Origin: Adhaeribacter aerolatus
GTDB lineage: Bacteria; Bacteroidota; Bacteroidia; Cytophagales; Hymenobacteraceae
Assembly (NCBI RefSeq): GCF_007991635.1
Contig: NZ_BJYS01000058.1
Span: forward strand, 1 to 32,106
DNA: 32,106 bases
Reading direction: 5' to 3'
The stretch's first letter is position 1; every line of letters begins with the position of its first letter. Shown here one piece after another: positions 24,899 through 32,106 of the stretch. A program made the translations under genes and the position numbers. Below the pieces are notes generated by a model that did not search any database, was not told the DNA's origin, and saw only the letters and a program-made list of their open reading frames with translations.

Positions 24899-26560
24899 TT
24901 AGTTATACCCCGGGTTTTGTTTAAATTCCTCTTTATTGGTAACGGCATTGAGTTCCGTTAATGGAATAGGTCGCAAGGTATGATAGTCCTGGATGTTGGG
25001 TGCTGCATCGGGATTATATTTTTTTACCCTTTCTACTAATTTCCCGGTACGCTTTAAATCGAACCAGCGCATTTGCTCCCCGGCAAATTCCCGGGCACGT
25101 TCATCCAGAATAAAATCCAGGGTAATATCGCCGGGTTGTACCTGCATGGCAGCTTGCCGGCCGGGCAAGGCGGCCCGGGTACGCAGCATATTAATAAATT
25201 GGGCAGCCATATCGGGTTTACCAAGGTTTAGCTGGGCTTCGGCGGCTATCAGGTACATTTCGGCTAAGCGAATCAAAAATACATCGCGGGAACTTTGGTC
25301 TTCGTTAGCAGCCAGGCGCGTAGGATCGTCGTGTTTTTTGAGCGAAATATAATGAAACCGATCTTTGGGCTGGCCGTTGGCATTGTAAATATCGTTTATA
25401 TCATAGATGGAGTAAGGCGTTTTGCTCCGGCGCGCGGCGCTTATTACATTTTTGCTGATATAAATGGCCGTATCACCCACCTTAAATTTGGGTTGATCAA
25501 TTAAACTCGGGTTCGGCGCATTGGCGGCCGTCCATTTGGGAATATTGGCAGCGTTATTCGAGATCCAGGTTTGTTTAAAAGAACCGGCAAAACGGGCATC
25601 GTCTTTTTCGTTAAATAAATCTAACAGAAAGCGGGTAGGCATGTAGCGCGTATCGGGCCGGCCATTCGGAATATCCTGTTTCATGCCCGGCATGGTTTTG
25701 TAATCGAAGCCGTAGATGGTATTGGCTTTGTTGGAGCCACCATTGTAAGCCAGGTTGGTGGAGTGGTTAATGGCCCAGATTATTTCGGAGTTGCGCAAAT
25801 TGCTCATACTCCACAGATCGGCGTAATTGGGCACCAGCTTAAAGTTGTAGCTATTGATAACTTTGGTGGCGTAGTCTAAAGCTTCCTGGTTTTTACCACG
25901 CGTTAAATAAATACGGGCCGAAAAAGCTTCGGCAGCGGGTTTGGTTACCCTGCCGTAATCGGTGGTGGTAGCCGGCAAATTATCTACGGCAAATTTTAAA
26001 TCCAGAAATATTTGCTCGTAAATAGTTTCTACCGGGGTGCGGTTGGCCGTAGTTTTAATACCTTTGGTCGGCTCCAGGGTAAAATGTGTTGGGCCAAAAG
26101 TTTCTACTAAATGCCAGTAATACCAAGCTCTTAAAAAACGTAGTTCCCCTTCCAGTACCTGCTTGCGGGCCACCGGTAAATCAACGGTAGGCAAATAATT
26201 AGTAAGCACGGTATTAGATAAATTAATAGCGGCATAACATTGCTGCCACATTTTTGATCTTATCCAGGTCTGGTCCGAAATCAGGTTTTGGTAGGTAGCT
26301 AATTGCGGTTCCTGGGCACTGGCGGCAATGGTCCAGATGTCGGTACCTACTTCCATTAAACCGTGCCCTTCAATTTTCCCGTACAATTCGCGCTGGTAGG
26401 TATAAGCGGCATTAACGGCGGCTTCTAAACCGGCCGGCGTACTGTACACACTCTCGGCCGTGATACCACTGGGGTTATATTCTTCTAGTTTGCTTTCGCA
26501 GGATGCGAATACCGCGGCGGCAAAAACCAGCGGCATTGCTTTTAACATATATCTTTTCAT
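24899..26560 (-). CDS. SusD/RagB-family nutrient-binding lipoprotein
   Basis: This 553-aa protein is the SusD-like surface lipoprotein that captures glycans and hands them to the partner SusC channel. The signal peptide ends at a lipobox with Cys21 (FASCESKLEEY), and acidic residues follow the Cys. The family N-terminal pattern is present (YNPSGITAESVYSTPAGLEAAVNAAYTY broken around STP), as are TPR-like helices around LEGELRFLRAWYYWHLVETFG (split at FLR) and the RagB C-terminal region with RLAEMYLIAAEAQLNLG, DERAREFAGEQMRWFDLKRTG and the ending QNPGYN. Its start is 19 bases after susC, on the same strand. It is a full-length, intact copy. Confidence 0.96.
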   Translation of the reverse strand: MKRYMLKAMPLVFAAAVFASCESKLEEYNPSGITAESVYSTPAGLEAAVNAAYTYQRELYGKIEGHGLMEVGTDIWTIAASAQEPQLATYQNLISDQTWIRSKMWQQCYAAINLSNTVLTNYLPTVDLPVARKQVLEGELRFLRAWYYWHLVETFGPTHFTLEPTKGIKTTANRTPVETIYEQIFLDLKFAVDNLPATTTDYGRVTKPAAEAFSARIYLTRGKNQEALDYATKVINSYNFKLVPNYADLWSMSNLRNSEIIWAINHSTNLAYNGGSNKANTIYGFDYKTMPGMKQDIPNGRPDTRYMPTRFLLDLFNEKDDARFAGSFKQTWISNNAANIPKWTAANAPNPSLIDQPKFKVGDTAIYISKNVISAARRSKTPYSIYDINDIYNANGQPKDRFHYISLKKHDDPTRLAANEDQSSRDVFLIRLAEMYLIAAEAQLNLGKPDMAAQFINMLRTRAALPGRQAAMQVQPGDITLDFILDERAREFAGEQMRWFDLKRTGKLVERVKKYNPDAAPNIQDYHTLRPIPLTELNAVTNKEEFKQNPGYN

Positions 26561-26579
26561 TTGAGGTAAGTCTTTTAAA

Positions 26580-29500
26580 TTAAAAAGTAATATTTATACC
26601 ACCCACATACAGCCGGTTCAGGGGCTGGTCGGTGATGCCTTCGCTTTCCGGGTCAAAATCTTTAAAGTCGCTGATGGAATACAGGTTTTTACCTGAAACA
26701 TAAATCCGCAGGTTATCTACTTTAAACCGGGTAGAAATAGCCTTTGGTAAGGTATAGCCCAAGGTTACGTTCCGCAATTTCATGTAAGACGATTCGTACA
26801 AAGTGGTAGTGGTAATATAATTATAGGTATCCGTCGCATGCGGGCTAGGGAAAGCGTTGGTCGGGTTTTCCGGGGTCCAGTAATCTACACGGGGGTTGTT
26901 GTCCTGGCCGTTGCGGCGATATTTGCCGTAATAATCCGAAGAAGCCCATTGGCCTACCCGGGCGTATAAGAACACGTTCAGGTCAAAACCTTTGTAACGG
27001 AAGTTATTGTTTAAACCGCCGGTCCACTTAGGTACCGTGGTGCCAATAATAGTTTTATCAGCGGCTGTAATTTTACCGTCCGGAATACCGTCTGGTCCCG
27101 ACAAATCGGCTACTTTTATTTCGCCGGGTTTCGCCCCAAAAGACTTCGCTTCAGCTTCTTCGTTAAGCTGCCAAATACCTAGCTTTTTGTAATCGTAATA
27201 AATCTGGGCTGGCTGGCCTGTAATCAAAGACCGGCGATAGTCATTATCAATTACGTTGCCATTGGGTAAGTCTACAATTTCTTCTTTGTTTTTGGTGAAA
27301 GTATAATTAGTAGACCAGGTAAAATCTGGCGTAGTAATATTGTTCGTGGTCAGGCCTAATTCAACGCCCCGGTTACGGGTTTTGCCAATATTCCGCGACA
27401 CGGTAGCTACCCCGGTAGAAAGCGGCAGCGATAAAGGAAATATTAAATCGCGTGTGTAAGCATCGTAGTAGTCCAGGGTACCGGAAATGCGGTTTTTCAG
27501 GATGCCGAAATCCAAGCCAACATCTACGGTTGCAGTAGTTTCCCAATCCAGGTTGGGGTTACCAATGGTGGGGTTTAAACCATAAGCAATGGCCGGGGTG
27601 GCATCGTTATAAGAAAACTGAATTTGGGAAAGGGAGTTTTGGGTTACATACGGATTTATTACATCGTTACCCGAAATACCGTAACTGGCCCGCAACTTTA
27701 ATTCGCTTAGCGCCTGTTGGCCCTGCATAAAATCTTCGTCGATGATGCGCCAGCCCAAAGCCGCCGAAGGGAAAAAGGCCCATTTATTGCCCTCGCCCAG
27801 TTTAGAAGATCCATCGCTGCGGCCGGTAAGGGTAAGCAGGTACTTGCCTTTTAAGCTGTAGTTTAAGCGGCCGGTAAACGAAACCAGATTAGACTGGGAA
27901 TAAGCACTGCCCATGTACATATTCTGCGCGGCACCAGTTAAGCTGTAATAATATTGACTTTCGAGGAGCTGGTTATTACCGCCGGAGTAATCCGAGAAAT
28001 TAACGTTAGATAAATAACTGGTAACGCCGGTAAGCGTAAACGCGTGGTCTTTAATTTCTTTGTTATAGGTAACGATATTCTCCCAGCTAATAAATTTATT
28101 TTTGGCGTTGGTAATTTCAGAGCGGGAAGTTGCCCCTTTACCGTCGATGGTGAACTTAGAGTTAAAATGGCCCTGGTCAGTGTCAGTGAGGGTGGCGGCA
28201 AAAGTTGTTCGAATATTTAAGCCTTTGGCTGGCTTAATTTCCAGGTAAGTAGCCAACGTACCCGTCATAATTTCCCGGTTTTCTTTCCAGGCGCCGGGTT
28301 GTTCATCGGCCAGCGGGTTTACCTGGCTGCCAAAGCCCGGCAAAAATATTAATTTACCTTCCGCATCGTACGGCGAACCTAGAGGCGCCACCTTGGAGGC
28401 TACGTTAAAAGGGTCGCGCCGGCGGTCATTGTCGCTGTAAGATACCTGCGTTTGCATCCCCACATTCAACCATTTGTTAATGGTTTGGTCAATATTTAAC
28501 CGGCCGGTATAACGCTTAAATTCATCATTTTTCAGAATGCCTTTTTCGTTGAAATAATTGCCGGAAAAATATACTTTGGTTTTTTCTGAGCCACCCGAAA
28601 TACCCAACTGGTAATCTTGCTGAAAACCATTATTAATCAACAGCTCGGGCCAGCTCACATATTGTTGTTTCTCAATGGCTTCGAGTAAAGGCGCATTAAA
28701 TATTTTAGGATCATCGGCCGGGCTGCTCCAGTTACCTGCTGCCCGGTAAGCCTCGCGCCGGAAAGCCACATATTCCGGTCCGGTCATGTATTTGCCGTAA
28801 CCAGCCACTTCCGACATACCCGCGTAAGAGTTAAAACTAAAACGAGGTTTATCGCTGGTGCCTCTTTTGGTAGTAATAATAATTACGCCGTTAGCGCCGC
28901 GTGACCCATAAATAGCCGTAGAAGAAGCATCTTTCAAGACTTCAATAGACTCAATATCGTTGGGATTGATAACCGAAGGATTTACTCCCTGCACGCCATC
29001 TACAATGTACAAAGGATTATTAGAAGAACCCGGATTGGCAATGGAGCGGTTACCGCGAATACGAATGCTGGGACCCGCGCCGGCGTAACCGTTGCTGCGG
29101 GTAATATCGGCACCCGGCACTTTACCCTGCAAGGCTTCGGTAACGGTAGTTACGGGCACTTTGGTAACTTCTTCGCCTTTCACCGAAACCACCGAGCCGG
29201 TCAGGTCCCGTTTTTTCACTTCGCCGTAGCCTACTACCACCACTTCTTCTAGAGCTTTGGCATCGGCCGCCAAGGTTACATTTAAGTTGGTGGCATTGCC
29301 AACGGCTACTTCTTTGGTGATAAAGCCAATAAAAGAAAATACTAAGGTTTGGGCGCCTTCGGGCGTACTAATATTGTACAAACCTTCGGCGTTAGTAGCG
29401 GTACCAATGGTGGTTCCTTTTACCAGTACCGTTACACCCGGCAAGGCCTCCCCTTTTTCGTCGGTTACTTTACCCGTAATATCTTTTACGGCTAAAGCCT

Positions 29501-29906
29501 GGGTAACCAGCAATTCTAAATCCGGCTTACTAACCGTTGAAACTTCGGCCCCATTGCTTTTACTTAACACAATCTGCTGGCCCGAAACTTTATAGGCTAC
29601 CCCGAGCGGCCGGAAAAGCATACCCAATACATCCGCCAGTTTCTGGCCATTGGTATTAAGGGTTACTTTGTTATCGGCCGGAATTATTCTGGAGCTGTAA
29701 ACAAATTTAACGTTGGTCTGGCGCTCCAACTGGGTTAGCACCTGCCGGACTTCCAGATTTTCGACTTGCAGGTTTACTTTTTGCTGAAGCAGCGCTTGCC
29801 CGCTGGCAGCACTAACCTGCGCTGCCGTTAGCAGCATAATAAAGTAAAATAACACCAGGCGCATGGTAGTAGGTTGGGTTTTAGGTGGTGGAAATAATTT
29901 TTTCAT
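26580..29906 (-). CDS. SusC/RagA TonB-linked outer-membrane transporter with STN domain
   Basis: This 1108-aa protein is a TonB-dependent importer of glycan fragments in the outer membrane. Order of parts: signal peptide (about 15-35), STN secretin/TonB short N-terminal domain (about 43-115), carboxypeptidase-regulatory-like beta-sandwich (about 143-213; ITGKVTDEKGEALPGVTVLV), the EVVVVGYG stretch (221-228), plug domain (about 232-345, with NPLYIVDGVQG and the SSTAIYGSRGANGVI motif), then the 22-strand barrel ending in GGINITF. The STN domain marks it as a transducer that contacts a FecR-type anti-sigma factor, whose gene lies 42 bases upstream, with the ECF sigma gene before that. It forms a complex with the SusD encoded 19 bases downstream. 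Substrate is inferred from the PUL enzymes only. Confidence 0.96.
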   Translation of the reverse strand: MKKLFPPPKTQPTTMRLVLFYFIMLLTAAQVSAASGQALLQQKVNLQVENLEVRQVLTQLERQTNVKFVYSSRIIPADNKVTLNTNGQKLADVLGMLFRPLGVAYKVSGQQIVLSKSNGAEVSTVSKPDLELLVTQALAVKDITGKVTDEKGEALPGVTVLVKGTTIGTATNAEGLYNISTPEGAQTLVFSFIGFITKEVAVGNATNLNVTLAADAKALEEVVVVGYGEVKKRDLTGSVVSVKGEEVTKVPVTTVTEALQGKVPGADITRSNGYAGAGPSIRIRGNRSIANPGSSNNPLYIVDGVQGVNPSVINPNDIESIEVLKDASSTAIYGSRGANGVIIITTKRGTSDKPRFSFNSYAGMSEVAGYGKYMTGPEYVAFRREAYRAAGNWSSPADDPKIFNAPLLEAIEKQQYVSWPELLINNGFQQDYQLGISGGSEKTKVYFSGNYFNEKGILKNDEFKRYTGRLNIDQTINKWLNVGMQTQVSYSDNDRRRDPFNVASKVAPLGSPYDAEGKLIFLPGFGSQVNPLADEQPGAWKENREIMTGTLATYLEIKPAKGLNIRTTFAATLTDTDQGHFNSKFTIDGKGATSRSEITNAKNKFISWENIVTYNKEIKDHAFTLTGVTSYLSNVNFSDYSGGNNQLLESQYYYSLTGAAQNMYMGSAYSQSNLVSFTGRLNYSLKGKYLLTLTGRSDGSSKLGEGNKWAFFPSAALGWRIIDEDFMQGQQALSELKLRASYGISGNDVINPYVTQNSLSQIQFSYNDATPAIAYGLNPTIGNPNLDWETTATVDVGLDFGILKNRISGTLDYYDAYTRDLIFPLSLPLSTGVATVSRNIGKTRNRGVELGLTTNNITTPDFTWSTNYTFTKNKEEIVDLPNGNVIDNDYRRSLITGQPAQIYYDYKKLGIWQLNEEAEAKSFGAKPGEIKVADLSGPDGIPDGKITAADKTIIGTTVPKWTGGLNNNFRYKGFDLNVFLYARVGQWASSDYYGKYRRNGQDNNPRVDYWTPENPTNAFPSPHATDTYNYITTTTLYESSYMKLRNVTLGYTLPKAISTRFKVDNLRIYVSGKNLYSISDFKDFDPESEGITDQPLNRLYVGGINITF

Positions 29907-29948
29907 GAATAATTTAGTTTTGGTTAGTCTTTGTTTGGCGAGTAATAA

Positions 29949-31001
29949 TTAAAGTTCGCAACCCTTACCCGAGAGGTAAATGCGGGTTCCCCTGATTTCG
30001 TATTCAGCTTGTAAGGCTTCGCAAATCAGGTCTAATTTGGCGTAAAAATCTTCTTCGGTTAAATCGGCAGTTAACGGACAATGCTGTAAATTTTCTGGAA
30101 GGATAATCTGGATGCCGTAAGCCTTTTCCAGCTTTTGGGTTATTAAATGCAATTCGGTTTCCCGAAATAAAAAGGTTTCTGAAGATGACTTTTCATTATT
30201 AAGAATAGCCGGAGTGGTTACCAGTTGTACCGTAAACTGCTTAATTTGTGGGTTAAACTTTGCGCGTTGGTTCGGAGAAAGCAATACCTCTGATTGGTGG
30301 AATGCTTTTTCGTTTGAATCTTCGGGTTTTGCATTTTGTTGGGTTACCGCTACCTTGCCGGTTTTAACCTGCACCTCTACCTCCTGGTTTTCGCCACCAG
30401 CATACTTCACCGTAAAACTGGTACCCAACACCTTGGTTAAAATATTACCTGTATGCACCACAAAAGGGCGGTTCGGGTTTTTGGTTACTGCAAAAAAAGC
30501 TTCACCAACCAGGAAAACTTCTCTTCGATTATCGTTCTTAAAATCATAACGAAGCTTACTTCCTTTTTTCAGCGCAACCTGACTCCCATCCGGTAATCGG
30601 ATCAATTGGTCGGGAAATGTGTGATTTTCAACCGTAACAAAACCATTATTCTTCTGGTGTTTAAAGAGATTCTGATTGGCCCGGAACAGGCTGAAGCAGC
30701 CCACCAATATTAAAAGACTAGCTGCAACGCCGGCTAACTTAAGATAACTGACACCAGTATTAAAACTAATAACTTTGCCTTCAGGTAATGCCTTTACAGA
30801 TGCAGCGTCTATTTTTTGCCACAGGGCTTCCTCCTGCAACTTTAAATCTTTTGCACTAAAGGCGGGCGATAATTCTTCTCCCAAACCTTCATACCATTCT
30901 TCTACCAATTGCTTTTCGGCTTCGGTACACTGCTGGTCGGCATATTTCTGTAATAATTGGGCAAATTCTTTCGGCGGTACCCGGTCCGATGGTTGCAGCA
31001 T
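29949..31001 (-). CDS. FecR-family anti-sigma factor
   Basis: This 350-aa inner-membrane protein relays the signal from an STN-bearing outer-membrane receptor to a cytoplasmic ECF sigma factor. The N-terminal cytoplasmic region (1-85, with YADQQCTEAEKQLVEEWYEG) should hold the sigma factor. One membrane span lies at about 86-106 (YLKLAGVAASLLILVGCF). The periplasmic FecR domain (about 120-225) includes IRLPDGSQVALKKGSKLRY and EVFLVGEAFFAVTKNPNRPF split at VTK. A DUF4974-type C-terminal domain spans about 277-345 (LHLITQKLEKAYGIQI...). It sits between the sigma gene (139 bases upstream) and susC (42 bases downstream), the classic order of Bacteroidota PUL control. Confidence 0.95.
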   Translation of the reverse strand: MLQPSDRVPPKEFAQLLQKYADQQCTEAEKQLVEEWYEGLGEELSPAFSAKDLKLQEEALWQKIDAASVKALPEGKVISFNTGVSYLKLAGVAASLLILVGCFSLFRANQNLFKHQKNNGFVTVENHTFPDQLIRLPDGSQVALKKGSKLRYDFKNDNRREVFLVGEAFFAVTKNPNRPFVVHTGNILTKVLGTSFTVKYAGGENQEVEVQVKTGKVAVTQQNAKPEDSNEKAFHQSEVLLSPNQRAKFNPQIKQFTVQLVTTPAILNNEKSSSETFLFRETELHLITQKLEKAYGIQIILPENLQHCPLTADLTEEDFYAKLDLICEALQAEYEIRGTRIYLSGKGCEL

Positions 31002-31140
31002 TCTCTAAAATAGGTTTATAATATAGAAGTAGATTTGGCCGAACTTTTCCGCAAAAGCAATTGCATATTCTTTTAAAATTTATATCTTAAAAGTTATTTA
31101 GCAGTATAAATCCATGAAAGTTTATAAAGCGGAAATAGTT

Positions 31141-31722
31141 CTATACTAGCAGCGAAAGAGCAGCCAGGGAAAAGGAAACAAAATCTTTTAAATGCAACTT
31201 TAACAAGCGCATTCCTTGGGTGATATGATATTCTATGGTGCGGGAGGGCAATTTCAGGCTTTCAGAAATTTGTGTTACCGATTGATTTTCGAGGCGGTTA
31301 AGTGAAAAAATTTGCTGTGTTTTAGCTGGCATCTGCTCTACCCCAGAATTAATTGCCTGTACTAAATCTTGCAGGGCAATTTCCTTTTCAGTAGAACGGT
31401 CGTACTGGTTTTGAAAAACCTTTGCGTGTTCCTGGTAACGGGCATCCGATAACTTTTCCCGGTATAGGGCAATAATTGAATATTTAACAGCTGTGTGCAA
31501 GTAGCCGGACAGGTTTTCGATGGTGGTTCCTGCACGCATTTCCCAGAGCCGGACAAAAATTTGCTGCACAACTTCTTCTGCCGTTTCCCGGCATTTAGTC
31601 TTACGAAATGCCACCGTATACAAGCGTTGCCAGTAGCGTAGGTAAATTTCCCGGAAAGCGGTTCCATCACCATCTGCCAGCCGTTGTAGTAGATAATTAT
31701 CGTCTAATTCTCCGTATTTCAC
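31141..31722 (-). CDS. ECF-type RNA polymerase sigma factor
   Basis: This 193-aa protein is a Bacteroidota-type extracytoplasmic-function sigma-70 factor. Sigma region 2 lies at about 8-75 (FREIYLRYWQRLYTVAFRKT, then AEEVVQQIFVRLWEMR). Region 4 lies at about 125-178, with an HTH of VTQISESLKLPSRTIEYHI broken after SLK. A short hydrophobic tail (FVSFSLAALSLLV) ends the protein, as in many relatives. It is the first gene of the PUL block, 139 bases before the FecR gene that should hold it inactive until the SusC STN domain signals. Its likely targets are its own operon or the susC promoter; no promoter consensus for it is visible. Confidence 0.95.
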   Translation of the reverse strand: MKYGELDDNYLLQRLADGDGTAFREIYLRYWQRLYTVAFRKTKCRETAEEVVQQIFVRLWEMRAGTTIENLSGYLHTAVKYSIIALYREKLSDARYQEHAKVFQNQYDRSTEKEIALQDLVQAINSGVEQMPAKTQQIFSLNRLENQSVTQISESLKLPSRTIEYHITQGMRLLKLHLKDFVSFSLAALSLLV

Positions 31723-32106
31723 TGACTATATTTGAATAAATTATTGTATTGCGCTACAACTCTTTTTTACACCTGAAGACTTGTATAATTTGGGTAATTA
31801 GCACATCTTCCTTATTCAAATATAAAATTTAATTTCATGATTAAAAACGAATTCTGATAAATTTACATATTCTCACATCATAAATTATTTTTAAAGAAAT
31901 TTATTTAGGTAAATTATTTAAGTTTTAAAAATCTATCAATAATTATAAAAATCAGTCTGAAACGATACACAGGAGATTAGGTTTAGGGCACGTAGTGCTG
32001 GCGAAAACTTCCGAAAAGAGAAGACCTTAATTATTTTGTCTGAATTTCGTTTGTTGATAAGTATAAGAAAGAAATAATGTTAAAAATAATAAGCCCCTGC
32101 CGGACG
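31723..32106. other. AT-rich intergenic region at the window end
   Basis: These 384 bases hold no open reading frame that I can support. A possible promoter box for the sigma factor is listed separately. The window ends inside non-coding sequence. Confidence 0.5.
31817..31824 (-). promoter_or_regulatory. Possible sigma-factor promoter -7 box
   Basis: On the minus strand this reads TATATTTG (TAnnTTTG), 94 bases upstream of the sigma-factor ATG. No clear -33 match is present in the AT-rich sequence above it. Confidence 0.3.

Noticed and set aside
1-32106. CRISPR array, prophage or intact insertion sequence
   Set aside because: No regularly spaced direct repeats, transposase, integrase or phage structural genes were seen on either strand.

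Overview
The window looks like chromosomal DNA from a member of the Bacteroidota, most likely order Cytophagales (a Hymenobacteraceae-like organism; inference from gene content, with no marker gene to fix the genus). The evidence is a SusC/SusD pair with a Bacteroidota-type ECF sigma factor and FecR anti-sigma factor, a LytS/LytTR sensor-regulator pair, a DUF5703 protein, a general lack of obvious Shine-Dalgarno sequences, and several promoter boxes of the Bacteroidota type (TAnnTTTG at -7).

Region 1 (1-8400) is core or housekeeping. It holds smc on the plus strand. On the minus strand are a small lysophospholipid acyltransferase, an outer-membrane beta-barrel protein, an abutting pair of metallo-beta-lactamase-fold hydrolase and patatin-like phospholipase, and accA. 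The smc and acyltransferase genes converge on a shared terminator bracketed by a perfect 24-bp inverted repeat built from TCGTTNN heptamers. Region 2 (8500-10150) has tRNA-Asp with a good promoter and terminator, then a toxin-first type II toxin-antitoxin cassette with similar terminators on either side. Region 3 (10125-12608) has a small secreted protein divergent from a LytS-type kinase and LytTR regulator, with a widely spaced 10-bp dyad between them. Region 4 (12609-14243) is mostly non-coding. It has one lipoprotein gene and what may be the decayed 3' end of a lost gene with its terminator still in place.

Region 5 (14244-31722) is one co-directional block on the minus strand, read from high to low coordinate: ECF sigma, FecR, SusC (with STN signalling domain), SusD, a repeat-rich 625-bp gap, GH29 alpha-L-fucosidase, a beta-propeller glycosidase-like protein, GH28 polygalacturonase-like lipoprotein, zinc alcohol dehydrogenase, L-arabinose/L-fucose-isomerase-family protein, and a secreted DUF5703 protein. 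This is a polysaccharide utilization locus (PUL). Inference: the STN domain of SusC signals through FecR to the sigma factor. SusCD import glycans cut by surface or periplasmic enzymes, and the dehydrogenase and isomerase process a released sugar, plausibly L-fucose or another deoxy- or pentose sugar. GH28 plus GH29 points to a fucosylated pectin-type glycan, but the substrate is not proven.

No CRISPR array, prophage, rRNA or intact insertion sequence was seen. The most unusual signals are structured DNA: a 29-bp perfect inverted repeat with a 5-nt loop inside the PUL, a 130-bp MITE-like element with 28-bp terminal inverted repeats between susD and the fucosidase, and the heptamer inverted repeat behind smc.
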